34,885 nt of DNA from Phycisphaerae bacterium. GTDB taxonomy: Bacteria; Planctomycetota; Phycisphaerae; UBA1845; PWPN01. Positions 18,516 through 27,038 of this stretch are shown here, in pieces (within the stretch, counting starts at the first letter, position 1; each line of letters starts with the position of its first letter). The notes beneath the pieces were generated by a model that searched no databases, was not told the DNA's origin, and saw only the letters and a list, made by a program, of their open reading frames with translations. The stretch is taken from positions 1 to 34,885 of the forward strand of contig JAAYDF010000129.1 of assembly GCA_012729395.1 (NCBI GenBank), given 5' to 3'. The translations under genes and the position numbers were made by a program.

Positions 18516-19778
18516 ATGCCCACCAGACCATCCCTGTCGCGACGCGAGTTTCTGGCCAGTTCCACGCGGACGGCTGCCGCTGTGGGACTCGGTGCCACAC
18601 TGGCCGGCCAGACCGCCAAGGCCGCTACCCGCAGAATCGGAGCCAACGACCGCATCACTCTCGGACTGATCGGTTGCGGGTCTCGCGGCACCTGGATCTC
18701 CCACTCGGCCCTCACCGCCGACAATGTCGTCTGCACGGCCCTGTGCGACGTCGGCGACTTCCGCATGGACGAAACCACCGCCAAAATCACCAAGCAGATG
18801 GAAGACAAGGGCCATCAGAACATCAAGATCGACCGCTACGAAGATTATCGCCGGCTGCTCGAACGCAAGGACCTCGACGCGGTCATGATCGCTACGCCGG
18901 ACCACTGGCACTTCGCCCCCTTCATGGCCGCCCTCGAAGCTGGCAAGCACATCTACATCGAGAAGCCGATGAGCTACTCCTATCTGCTGGGCATGGAGAT
19001 GGTCGCCGCCGCCCAAAAACATCCTGAGCTGACCATCCAGATCGGCACCCAGCGGCGCAGCGGGCGACAGTACGCCAAGGCCAAGGAGTTCCTCGACTCC
19101 GGCAAGCTCGGCAAGGTCAAACTGATTCACGCCCACGACACGCGCAACTGGTTCTTCGGCGATGACCCGTTCTTCCGCAAGGAGAAGCCCGCCGGCCGGC
19201 TGGACTGGGATCTCTTCGAGCAACCCTGCAAGAATAAACATCCCTTTGATCTCTATCGCTACTTCACGTGGCGATGGTATTGGGATTACGCCGGTGGACT
19301 GGTGACCGACGTCGGCGTGCACGTGATCGACATCGCCCAGTACTTCATGGGCGACGCCCCGCCCAAGTCGGCGGTCTGCAACGGCGGCGTATACACATAC
19401 GACAAATGGGAGACCCCCGATACCGTCCAGGCCGTCCTGGACTACGGAACGCATGCGCTGTCTTTCACCAGCAACTTCACGAATGAGCGGATGCGTGACG
19501 GCCTGTCGCTCTACGGGACCCACGGCACGATCGAGATCCTCGGCAACGACGTCTTCATCTGGGAAGAGGGCAAACGCGACAAGCCCGTCGCCCAGTTCCC
19601 CGCCGAGGACGACAACCATCAACACAACTGGCTCGCGTGCATCCGCAGCGGGGCCAAGCCCAACGCCCCGATCGAACTTGGGCATAGCTCGCTGCTGCCC
19701 AGTCATATGGCCAACCTCGCCTACCGACACGGCAAGAAGGTGACCTGGGATGCGCAGGCACGGAAAGTGGTAATGTGA
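18516..19778 (+). CDS. Tat-exported Gfo/Idh/MocA family oxidoreductase
   Basis: The 420-residue protein starts at ATG 18516 with GGAG upstream; the frame extends to 18438 without support. The N-terminus carries a twin-arginine signal (SLSRREFLASSTRTAAAVGL, ending with A-x-A-like TAKAATRR), so the folded protein is exported, as is common for this family in planctomycetes. The Rossmann fold follows: 'ITLGLIGCGSRG' (nucleotide-binding glycines), 'LDAVMIATPDHWH' and 'GKHIYIEKPMS' with the family's catalytic Lys. 'WYWDYAGGLVTDVGVHVIDIAQYFMG' (in part) carries the conserved 'G..TD.G.H..D' set. Family members oxidise or reduce sugars or cyclitols with NAD(P); the substrate is unknown. Its stop overlaps the next start by 4 bases (GTGA), so it is coupled to the phosphodiesterase gene. 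Confidence 0.9.
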   Translation: MPTRPSLSRREFLASSTRTAAAVGLGATLAGQTAKAATRRIGANDRITLGLIGCGSRGTWISHSALTADNVVCTALCDVGDFRMDETTAKITKQMEDKGHQNIKIDRYEDYRRLLERKDLDAVMIATPDHWHFAPFMAALEAGKHIYIEKPMSYSYLLGMEMVAAAQKHPELTIQIGTQRRSGRQYAKAKEFLDSGKLGKVKLIHAHDTRNWFFGDDPFFRKEKPAGRLDWDLFEQPCKNKHPFDLYRYFTWRWYWDYAGGLVTDVGVHVIDIAQYFMGDAPPKSAVCNGGVYTYDKWETPDTVQAVLDYGTHALSFTSNFTNERMRDGLSLYGTHGTIEILGNDVFIWEEGKRDKPVAQFPAEDDNHQHNWLACIRSGAKPNAPIELGHSSLLPSHMANLAYRHGKKVTWDAQARKVVM

Positions 19779-21664
19779 GCCCCATTCGGCAACCAGCATC
19801 ACATACGACAAGATTCTGGATAGCCCTGGCCGGGGCGATCCTCATGGCGGCTCTGCCGGCCGGCTGCAATGTGGATCGCCTCGGCCCCGCTCTGGCCGAC
19901 GATGTCGAGAAGCCCGAGCGTTCGGTCGTCATCTTCTTCCCCGACGGCATGGACCGCACTCGATTTCAGCAGCTCCTCGATTCAGGCGAGCTGCCCCACA
20001 TCCAAAGCCGCTTCGTCGAGCGAGGCGTCACCGTCCAACGCGCGTTCGACGCCTTGCCTTCGGTCACGTACGCCAACTGCTCGACGATGATCACCGGCTT
20101 GCTGCCGAGCCATCATGAGATCGCCGGCAACCTCTGGCTCGATCGACGCAACCTGACCACCGGCTACTACATGACCTTCGACCGCTACCTCATGGTCAAC
20201 GACCACCTCGACCGCCCCACGCTCTACAGCATGCTGGCCAACCATTTCACGCTCAACATTCAGAACCACACCCACCGCGGCGCGACCTGCTCGCTGCAAG
20301 GCAAGACGATTTTCGTTCTCAACTGGATCATCGCCAACTATGGCGGTGTAGACATTACCATTCCCACGCGTTTTCGTGAGGCCTTCGATCTGGCCAATCG
20401 GGTGAAACGCTGGCCCAGCGTGATCATGACCTACTTCCCCGGCGTCGACGAGATCGGGCACCAGTGGGGTCCCGATTCGCCGGAATACGCTCGGGCCCTG
20501 CGCAGGGTCGATGAGATCATCGGGCAGGTTGAAGGCATGGTCGAGCAAGCCGGCTTGGCCGACCGCACCTCGTACGTGCTGGTATCCGACCACGGCATGC
20601 CGCCCGTCGGGCAAGGCCAGCAGTTCCCGCTGGCCCGCTGGCTTCGGCCACATCGGGGCCTGCGCTTCCGCGACGCTCCCGTGGACCACGCCTCCTACGC
20701 GGATCGACACGCGATCATGGATCGGTACGACTCGTTCCTCGCCATCGGTGCCGACCGCTCCGCCCTGCTCCATCTGCGCGGCCAGCAGGGCTGGCACCAT
20801 CGCCCCACCGTCGAGCAGGTCGAAGCCTTCATCGACGCCGACCCGCCGCTGCACGAACTGCCCGCGGTGGACTGCGTGCTCTATCGCATCGACGCGAACA
20901 CCGTCAAGGTCCGCTCACGCCGCGGCGCCGCGTTGATCGAGCGATACCCTGAACCCGTTCATACATCCGGCACGCTTGATGCTGAGTGCGTAAACGCCAA
21001 GCAAAGCCACGGCCGTCAGGGAGCGGTGGCCCCCGTAGCGGCCGCCCCCCGCGGCGGCCGGGGTCACGAATCGCAGTCCCAAGAATATACAACCTCCCAG
21101 GACAGCCAGACTCCAGGGACCACGCCGCCGTGGCCGGCCGCCACAGCCTGCCCGTCGTGGCGGGGGGACGGCCGCTGCGATACGCAAAGGTCTCTGTACC
21201 GCATGACCATGCTCGAAGGCGACCCGCTGGGCTACCTGGATCTGCCTGAACTGGCGGACTTCATCCGCGCCGGCTGGCAGCCCTCGCGCCAATGGCTGTG
21301 CCGTACGGCCGACACCAACCATCCCGACTTCGTTCCCCAAGCCGCCGCGATGTTCGATTCGCCGCGAACCGGCGACGTGATCATCTTCGCCGCCACCGGC
21401 TGGGATTTCGGCGCCGCCCCACAGCGCGGGGCTCACGGTTCGTGCCTGCACCGCGATATGCACATTCCCCTCTTCTTTGCCGGCCCTGACCTGCCCTCTG
21501 GCGCCAGCATCCCTTGCGCCCGGCTGACCGACCTGACCCCCACCATCCTCGGGCTGCTCAACGAAGCCCACCGCCTCGACCACTTCCCCCCTCTCGACGG
21601 ACTCAATCTTGCCGACGACCTCCGCCAAGCCGGCGCGGCGATCAACCCCACGCCCCGCCCGTGA
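19775..21664 (+). CDS. Lipoprotein phosphodiesterase of the alkaline phosphatase superfamily, with in-frame insertion
   Basis: The 629-residue protein uses GTG 19775, overlapping the previous stop. A signal peptide with lipobox L-P-A-G-Cys31 indicates a membrane-anchored lipoprotein. It looks like a type I phosphodiesterase/nucleotide pyrophosphatase. Two-metal ligands can be followed: Asp57 (FFPDGMD), nucleophile Thr98 (SVTYAN..TMITGL), Asp225 and His229 (VDEIGHQWG), Asp272-His273 (SDHGM) and His554 (GAHGS). Between residues about 391 and 474 lies a low-complexity, Gly/Arg/Pro/Ser-rich stretch that the paralogue at 29774-31279 lacks; there the strand before the break runs almost directly into the shared '(Y)(R/E)..(L/W)EGDPL' block. 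The protein may still fold if this is a surface loop. Substrate unknown. The gene ends 83 bases from a converging hydrolase gene. Confidence 0.83.
   Translation: MSPIRQPASHTTRFWIALAGAILMAALPAGCNVDRLGPALADDVEKPERSVVIFFPDGMDRTRFQQLLDSGELPHIQSRFVERGVTVQRAFDALPSVTYANCSTMITGLLPSHHEIAGNLWLDRRNLTTGYYMTFDRYLMVNDHLDRPTLYSMLANHFTLNIQNHTHRGATCSLQGKTIFVLNWIIANYGGVDITIPTRFREAFDLANRVKRWPSVIMTYFPGVDEIGHQWGPDSPEYARALRRVDEIIGQVEGMVEQAGLADRTSYVLVSDHGMPPVGQGQQFPLARWLRPHRGLRFRDAPVDHASYADRHAIMDRYDSFLAIGADRSALLHLRGQQGWHHRPTVEQVEAFIDADPPLHELPAVDCVLYRIDANTVKVRSRRGAALIERYPEPVHTSGTLDAECVNAKQSHGRQGAVAPVAAAPRGGRGHESQSQEYTTSQDSQTPGTTPPWPAATACPSWRGDGRCDTQRSLYRMTMLEGDPLGYLDLPELADFIRAGWQPSRQWLCRTADTNHPDFVPQAAAMFDSPRTGDVIIFAATGWDFGAAPQRGAHGSCLHRDMHIPLFFAGPDLPSGASIPCARLTDLTPTILGLLNEAHRLDHFPPLDGLNLADDLRQAGAAINPTPRP
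20945..21196. repeat. Repeat-like insertion kept in frame within the phosphodiesterase gene
   Basis: About 252 bases (84 codons) interrupt conserved sequence without breaking the frame. It contains a strong imperfect hairpin at 21026-21067 (GGCCGCC at 21040-21046 pairs with GGCGGCC at 21053-21059, extended by GTGGCCCC/GGGGTCAC). The core CCGTCAGGGAGCGG just upstream is a string I recall, without being able to check, as very frequent in planctomycete intergenic DNA. The encoded peptide has no domain character. The boundaries are estimated from comparison with the paralogue. Confidence 0.5.
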
Positions 21665-21747
21665 ACCCTCGGCTCGCTGGTCGCTGCGATCTGCCGCACA
21701 CACAAATCGCTCTGCGGGAGATCGTCACCTGACAGTGCATCGAGGCT

Positions 21748-23157
21748 TTATGACGGAGACGGGGCTTGCTTGTCGCGATCCGCTCTACCCTGTACCCCGC
21801 GGAGCGGATCGAAGAAGTTGAGAATGAGGCTGTAGGAGTAGGCCTGATTGTAGGGCCAGAAGCCGATGTGCCCGCCGCCACGGAGGATCAGGCCGGCCAC
21901 GTTCGGGTTGTCCGAGGTGGCGAGCAAGTCGGCCACCGCCTGGGCCATGGTGAATGGGTCGTTTACCGCGTGGACAAGCACCACCGGCACGCGGATCGCG
22001 TCCAGCTTGTTGTCCCAGGGCAGATCGCGGTGCGGCACAAATCGCAGATAGCGATAGCCGTCCATGATGGGAAACTCGGCGGTCAGCGATGAGGCGGCAA
22101 ACTCGTACTCGATCAGTCGCCGCAGATTACCGCTGTCCTCCGGATGCTTCTTCAAACGCATGCGGTCCCTGACTACCCGCTGCAAAGCGTGGATGGGCGG
22201 ATTTTTCGACCATCGGGCCGGCTGCTCCGCCTGCTCGATGATCGATTCCCAATCCACCACCGTCGAGAAAGCCAGCACGCCCGCGGTGAAACGCGGTCGA
22301 GGCGTGATCGGCCCCAGATGGCGGGCGACAGTGTCGGCAATCGCGGGATGCCGACCGCCGCACGCATCCAACCAAGTCGCCAACAGGGCAATGTTAGATC
22401 CCCAGCAGAACCCGATCACACCCGTACCGCTAATCTCTGGATAGCTGTCCTCCAGCCAGTCCGCGACGCGCAAGAGATCCAGCGCCTCCAGCACGCCAAA
22501 CGTGTAGTACACGTCGGGGAAGCGTGCCTCGGTCTGCCCGTGCCCGCGGATCTCCAGCGACAGCACATGGAGGCCCTCATCGCGCAGGGCCATCGCCAAA
22601 TCCCGCGAACGCAACACACCGTTGTCGCCCCAGATCCCCGGCAACAGAATGATGCAGTCCGCCCGACGGATGCGCCCCGCCTCCCGGGCAAAGCCCAGCC
22701 GACCGCACAGCTCGACCCCCTCGGCCACGGGGATCCACACGTCCTCGAACCCCGCCCACGGCGGAGCCGGGCTCTCGATCGCGTACCCCGGTGCCGCCGC
22801 TTGCGTCGAATGCACCAAGGCGTTGAAGTTCTTGAACAGCAGCTTGAGATGTTCTTTCGGCTTATCGAGCTGGGCGTAGACGTCCACCGCATGCCCATGC
22901 CCGTCGCCGAGGTCCTCGGTGACCAACGCGGTGCGCCCCTTGGGCGGCAGCAGGCGCTGCAGCTCGCCATGCGCGTGCACCACCCACTGACGAGCGGACA
23001 GATCGTGCCCATCGCCCTCGGCTACCTCGGCCGGCGGAGTGATCCACACCACGTCCTGGTGCCGCAGGGGGAAGGACTTCTCCTCCAGGCAACCCGTAAC
23101 CGCCAACGCGATAGCCGCACCGGCCAGACAACGCGAAAGTGCCATCCGCCCACTCAT
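21748..23157 (-). CDS. Lipoprotein alpha/beta hydrolase with Cys nucleophile
   Basis: The 469-residue protein starts at the ATG ending at 23157 (ATG ending at 23145 is possible); the frame continues upstream across the divergent gene but without sense. A signal peptide ends in a lipobox, ALAVTGC, so it is a lipoprotein. After a variable first third, the alpha/beta-hydrolase core begins: 'CIILLPGIWGDNGVLRSRDLA' (in part; oxyanion region), 'VLSLEIRGHGQTEA', the nucleophile elbow 'GVIGFCWGSNIALL' with Cys251 where Ser is usual, 'PVVLVHAVNDPFT' (acid) and 'GGGHIGFW' (His). Cys at the elbow is the hallmark of dienelactone hydrolases, but overall the protein resembles YheT-like or PHA-synthase-like hydrolases more. 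Substrate unknown. It is divergent from the GT-C gene, with 91 bases between starts. Confidence 0.8.
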   Translation of the reverse strand: MSGRMALSRCLAGAAIALAVTGCLEEKSFPLRHQDVVWITPPAEVAEGDGHDLSARQWVVHAHGELQRLLPPKGRTALVTEDLGDGHGHAVDVYAQLDKPKEHLKLLFKNFNALVHSTQAAAPGYAIESPAPPWAGFEDVWIPVAEGVELCGRLGFAREAGRIRRADCIILLPGIWGDNGVLRSRDLAMALRDEGLHVLSLEIRGHGQTEARFPDVYYTFGVLEALDLLRVADWLEDSYPEISGTGVIGFCWGSNIALLATWLDACGGRHPAIADTVARHLGPITPRPRFTAGVLAFSTVVDWESIIEQAEQPARWSKNPPIHALQRVVRDRMRLKKHPEDSGNLRRLIEYEFAASSLTAEFPIMDGYRYLRFVPHRDLPWDNKLDAIRVPVVLVHAVNDPFTMAQAVADLLATSDNPNVAGLILRGGGHIGFWPYNQAYSYSLILNFFDPLRGVQGRADRDKQAPSPS

Positions 23158-23248
23158 GACAACCGCCCGTTGACCGGGTAGACTACCTCCCTTGGCGAGA
23201 GCCGCCCTCGTCGCCGAAGCAGGGACAAACCGCGTTTGTTTGGTTGAC

Positions 23249-25684
23249 ATGCCCAGCGAATACTCCGAAACAGACACACCCACGCTACCGTCTCGCCCGG
23301 CAACCCCGGTCCGAGCGAACTTGCCCGCAGCCCCTGGGTCGGCCGTCGATACGCCCAGTATCCCGAGCGCCCACTCTCTCGCCTGCACCGTGCTGGTCCT
23401 GGTGATCCTCACCGGCGCAACCCTCGCCGCTCACGGCTGGTCGCTCGCCGACGGGCTCTTCCTCGATGACCACTGGCACCGCCTCCGCCTCGCGGAGAAC
23501 GACTGGTCCTTCTCCGCCCTGCTCGAGGCCGCCACCATCCAACCCGACCGCTTCATCGACACCTGGTGGCAGGAGAAGCCGGTCAGTTGGCATTACCTTC
23601 GCCCGTTCGCCATCCTCGTCGCCAAGTCCGTATACCACCTCTCCGACGGAAGCGTCAAGGCATGGCACGCGGTCAGCATCGTCGCCCACTGGCTCAATAC
23701 GCTGCTGATCTACCAACTGGCCCTGTGGCTCACCCGCCGCCGGCTTTGGTCGCTCGTGGCAGGGCTGCTCTTCGTCGTCTATTCGCACAACGTCTACGCC
23801 GTCGCCTGGCTCGCCGCCCAGAATATCATCCTGCAAACCTTCCTCATGCTCGCCGCCTTGATGTGCTATGTCCGGGCCTCGCGACTGGATCTCTATGCGG
23901 GACCGCGGGCCACGAGTCAGAGTGCGCCCGCCGACACGACTCCGCCGATCCGCCTCGGCCTGCTAACCTGCAGCATGCTCCTGTGGGCCATGGCCCTGTT
24001 CTCCCGAGAAAACGCCGTCGTCCTGCCCGCAATTCTGGCCGCCCTCGACTTGGCCTTCGGCGGACGCCGCCACCTCCGTGCCCGCTGGCCCGTCTATGCT
24101 CTGCTCTTCGCCTTCGCCGCCGCTTTCACCTTGTGGCGCATCTTCATCTTCGACCACCCCATGCCCGACTTCTACATCCGTCGGCCGCACGGCGACTGGC
24201 CCGAGTACCTCGGCTGGTGTCTGGTCAAGCTCATGCACTTCTGCACCGCGGCCATCTGGCTTTCGCCGATGACCGTCGGGCCCAGCGGCCGCTTCAACCC
24301 GCTGATCGAAGTCCCCGGTGACTGCCTGCTCATGGCGGTCATCCTCGGCGTCATGGGCGGCTATTACTACTTCGCGACCCGGCGGGTCCGCGGCTGGTGG
24401 ATCTGGCCGTTGTGGATTCTGCTGTCACTCCTGCCCGTCGTCCCGCTGCTGGCCACGCCGCACTCCGGCTACATGCCCAGCGTCGCCTTCGCCATCGGCA
24501 TGGCCCTGGCCCCCGCCCTGCGTCGCGAGCTACCCGCCGGCCGAGCCAGCCGCTACAGCGCCGGCGTCGCCACCTGGTTCCTCATCGCCACCACGATCTA
24601 CATGCCCATCTACCACCCGATGTGGTACTCGTTCCTCGCGGCCGAGCGCGTGACCATTCAACGCATCCTCAATGATCCGCCACCCGCCACCGCCGCCGAC
24701 CTGTTCTTCATCAACCTGCCGTTCACGAACGTCTACGGCCAACTGCACCTCCGGCACGCGTGGGGCCTTGATCCCTCACCGCCCGGCACGCGCATCGAGG
24801 ACTTCCTCGGCGAGTTGCCGCCCGACTTCGACCCGGCCATCCTGGCCCGTGGGCCGCGAACCGACTTCCGCCTCCACGCCCTCACCTACGCCCCAGATGT
24901 CCTGCACATGGACCAGACGTGTCGCATCGAGCAGCTTGACGATCACAGCTTCTCATTGGCTATTGAGGGCCGTCCGTATTTTGGCGGCACGCTCGGGCGG
25001 TTTCTCGTGGAAGGCATGCGAGCATCCGGACCGTTCACGACCGGGCAGGAGGTGATCGCCCCGCGATACACCGTCAAGATCGCCCAAGCCGACGACCACG
25101 GCGTCTGGAAACTCGTCTTCCGCTTCCGTGAGCCCCTGGCCAGTGAACGCCACGCCTTCTACCTGGCCACCACCGAATGTGCCGCCGTCCGGCTGCGTTT
25201 TCGGCCGCCCGACACCTCACCTCTCAGCGATCCGCCTCCCGCGTCGGTCAGCCCGGCCGAGGTCGAGCAAGCCGCCCAACACTTGGCTCAGGGTGACGCC
25301 AAGGCCGCCGAGGTCCTCTTCGCCGCCGCCGGGGCAACCGATCCTCAGCTCGCCCAACCCGCCCGCGCCGCACTCCGCCAAGTGGGTTCGACCGTCGCCC
25401 GTGCCCTCGCCGCCCCCGCTCTCGATGTGTGGACTGACACGCGCCAGGATGACCCCGCCGCATGGGCCGACGCTCGCGACTGGTGGCTTCAGCACGTCGA
25501 CGACCAGACCCTTCGAGCTGTCCACCAAGACCCCGCCCACTTCGCTACCCTCCGCTGGACCCGCGGCAGCCTCTTCAGAATCCGGCACACCGCCAGCCGG
25601 ATCATCCGGACCGACGCTTACTTGACCGGGCCGCCCTTCCCCGGGCCCCGAGAAAGCATTGGCGAATCGGCCTCTCCGCGATAG
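23249..25684 (+). CDS. Polytopic GT-C-like membrane protein (putative glycosyltransferase)
   Basis: The 811-residue protein starts at ATG 23249; a TTG at 23192 would extend it into the divergent promoter region. After a Pro/Ser/Thr-rich N-terminus, a first span (LACTVLVLVILTGATLAAHG) leads to 'GLFLDDHWHRL' with Asp73-Asp74, the acidic loop after helix 1 that is typical of GT-C enzymes (PMT/ArnT/GT39). About ten more hydrophobic segments reach residue 470. The last 330 residues are soluble: a beta-rich part (about 500-640) and an Ala-rich helical part with a 'QAAQHLAQGDAKAAEVLF' segment that looks like a TPR or HEAT-type helical repeat. GT-C enzymes transfer sugars from lipid-phosphate donors on the outer face of the membrane. 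No partner glycan gene is nearby, so donor and acceptor are unknown. No clear ribosome site is visible. Confidence 0.65.
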   Translation: MPSEYSETDTPTLPSRPATPVRANLPAAPGSAVDTPSIPSAHSLACTVLVLVILTGATLAAHGWSLADGLFLDDHWHRLRLAENDWSFSALLEAATIQPDRFIDTWWQEKPVSWHYLRPFAILVAKSVYHLSDGSVKAWHAVSIVAHWLNTLLIYQLALWLTRRRLWSLVAGLLFVVYSHNVYAVAWLAAQNIILQTFLMLAALMCYVRASRLDLYAGPRATSQSAPADTTPPIRLGLLTCSMLLWAMALFSRENAVVLPAILAALDLAFGGRRHLRARWPVYALLFAFAAAFTLWRIFIFDHPMPDFYIRRPHGDWPEYLGWCLVKLMHFCTAAIWLSPMTVGPSGRFNPLIEVPGDCLLMAVILGVMGGYYYFATRRVRGWWIWPLWILLSLLPVVPLLATPHSGYMPSVAFAIGMALAPALRRELPAGRASRYSAGVATWFLIATTIYMPIYHPMWYSFLAAERVTIQRILNDPPPATAADLFFINLPFTNVYGQLHLRHAWGLDPSPPGTRIEDFLGELPPDFDPAILARGPRTDFRLHALTYAPDVLHMDQTCRIEQLDDHSFSLAIEGRPYFGGTLGRFLVEGMRASGPFTTGQEVIAPRYTVKIAQADDHGVWKLVFRFREPLASERHAFYLATTECAAVRLRFRPPDTSPLSDPPPASVSPAEVEQAAQHLAQGDAKAAEVLFAAAGATDPQLAQPARAALRQVGSTVARALAAPALDVWTDTRQDDPAAWADARDWWLQHVDDQTLRAVHQDPAHFATLRWTRGSLFRIRHTASRIIRTDAYLTGPPFPGPRESIGESASPR

Positions 25685-25883
25685 GATATGAGTATCCGCA
25701 CCCCATTGAGGCCACCGGGGCTGGTCCATAGCCGGGCGTGCGTCGTAAAGATCAGTATGCCGGTTCGCAGGCTCCTTGACACAACCAAGACGCCTTCGCG
25801 TCTCAAGGCCGCCAAACCGCCTGTTGCGTCAAGTGAGCCGCTCCGGTTGGAGCCGCATTCGAGAAAGACCTGTGCAAGAGAAG

Positions 25884-27038
25884 ATGAGTACCGGCAATCC
25901 TCGAACAACCTTCATGACCGGCGCGAGCGGTTTCCTCGGCCACTACGTCTTGCGCGATCTGCTCACCCGACAGCGCCGCGTGGTCGCGGCCCTGCGCCAC
26001 CCGCTCGCCAGGAGTGCCCGGCGACTGGCGTACCTGCTCGAACAGATCGGCTTCGACGCCGCGCCGTGCATCGCGTCAGGACAGCTGACCCTTGTCGAAG
26101 GCGCCCTTCCGGACCACCTGCCCGAACCCACCTGGGGCCACACCGACGACGTGCTCCACAACGCCGCCAGTCTGGAGCTTTTCTCTAACGGCAACGGTGA
26201 CGGCGACCCCTTCCGCACCAACGTGAAGGGAACCCGGGCCCTGATCGAGTGGGCCAACGCCCACGGCGTCAAGACCATCCATGCCGTCAGTACCGCCTAC
26301 ACCTGCGGCTGGAACGACGGGCTCATTCCCGAGGCCTTCCACTCGCCCGCCCCGCGATTCCAGACCGACTACGAGAGAAGCAAGTGGCTCGCCGAGAGCC
26401 TCTTCCGCGACTGGTCGCAGCAGCCCGAAAGCGTGCTCACCATCTTTCGGCCGAGCTTCCTCGTCGGCGATTCCCAGACCGGATACACCACCCAGTTCGC
26501 AGGGTTCTACCAATTCGCTCGCCTCGTCAGCGTGCTCAAGAACCGTTACCAGGACCCCCACAACGGGAAGCTCACCCATATCCCCTTGCGCATCCCAGGG
26601 CGACCCGAGGACGTACAGAACATCGTCCCGGTCGACTTCGTCGCCCGTATCATCACGGAGGTGGTGCTCGACTCCAATCGGCACGGACGGATCTACCACC
26701 TCACCAACCCGCAGCCGCCGACCAACGAGCTGATGAAACGCTGCTACGAGGATTACTTCGGACTGCACGGAGGGTATTTCGCTGACCCAGCCACGGTGCT
26801 CGGCCACTGCACCTCAGCCGAATCCCTGCTCTGGGATGAGTACCACCTGCTCACCCCGCGCGTCGTCCACGCGCCGCACTTTGATACCGCCAACACCCGT
26901 TGCGTCATGGACGAGGTCGGTCTTACTTTCCCCATCCTCGATCGCGAGCGCATCTGCATGCTCATCGACTGGGCGGCTCGCCAGCAATGGGGCCGCAGGT
27001 CGCCCGCTCGCCGACGTGAACGCGAAACCGCCTCCTAG
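25884..27038 (+). CDS. Extended SDR / male-sterility-type NAD(P)-binding reductase
   Basis: The 384-residue protein starts at ATG 25884, preceded by AAGAGAAG; the frame from 25776 adds 36 Arg-rich residues. The Rossmann motif 'FMTGASGFLGHYVLRDLL' is followed by 'DDVLHNAASLELFS', 'NVKGTRALIEWA', 'HAVSTAYTCG', the catalytic 'YERSKWLAESL' (Tyr-x3-Lys) and 'IFRPSFLVGDSQTGYT'. This order is that of the NAD_binding_4 group, which includes fatty acyl-CoA reductases and the reductase domain of aminoadipate and peptide synthetases. No carrier-protein or adenylation domain is attached. It may reduce a thioester or modify a nucleotide sugar. Its stop overlaps the stop of the minus-strand neighbour by 4 bases. 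Confidence 0.85.
   Translation: MSTGNPRTTFMTGASGFLGHYVLRDLLTRQRRVVAALRHPLARSARRLAYLLEQIGFDAAPCIASGQLTLVEGALPDHLPEPTWGHTDDVLHNAASLELFSNGNGDGDPFRTNVKGTRALIEWANAHGVKTIHAVSTAYTCGWNDGLIPEAFHSPAPRFQTDYERSKWLAESLFRDWSQQPESVLTIFRPSFLVGDSQTGYTTQFAGFYQFARLVSVLKNRYQDPHNGKLTHIPLRIPGRPEDVQNIVPVDFVARIITEVVLDSNRHGRIYHLTNPQPPTNELMKRCYEDYFGLHGGYFADPATVLGHCTSAESLLWDEYHLLTPRVVHAPHFDTANTRCVMDEVGLTFPILDRERICMLIDWAARQQWGRRSPARRRERETAS

Noticed and set aside
25776-25781. TTGACA as a -35 box for the SDR gene
   Set aside because: No -10-like hexamer lies 15-19 bases downstream.
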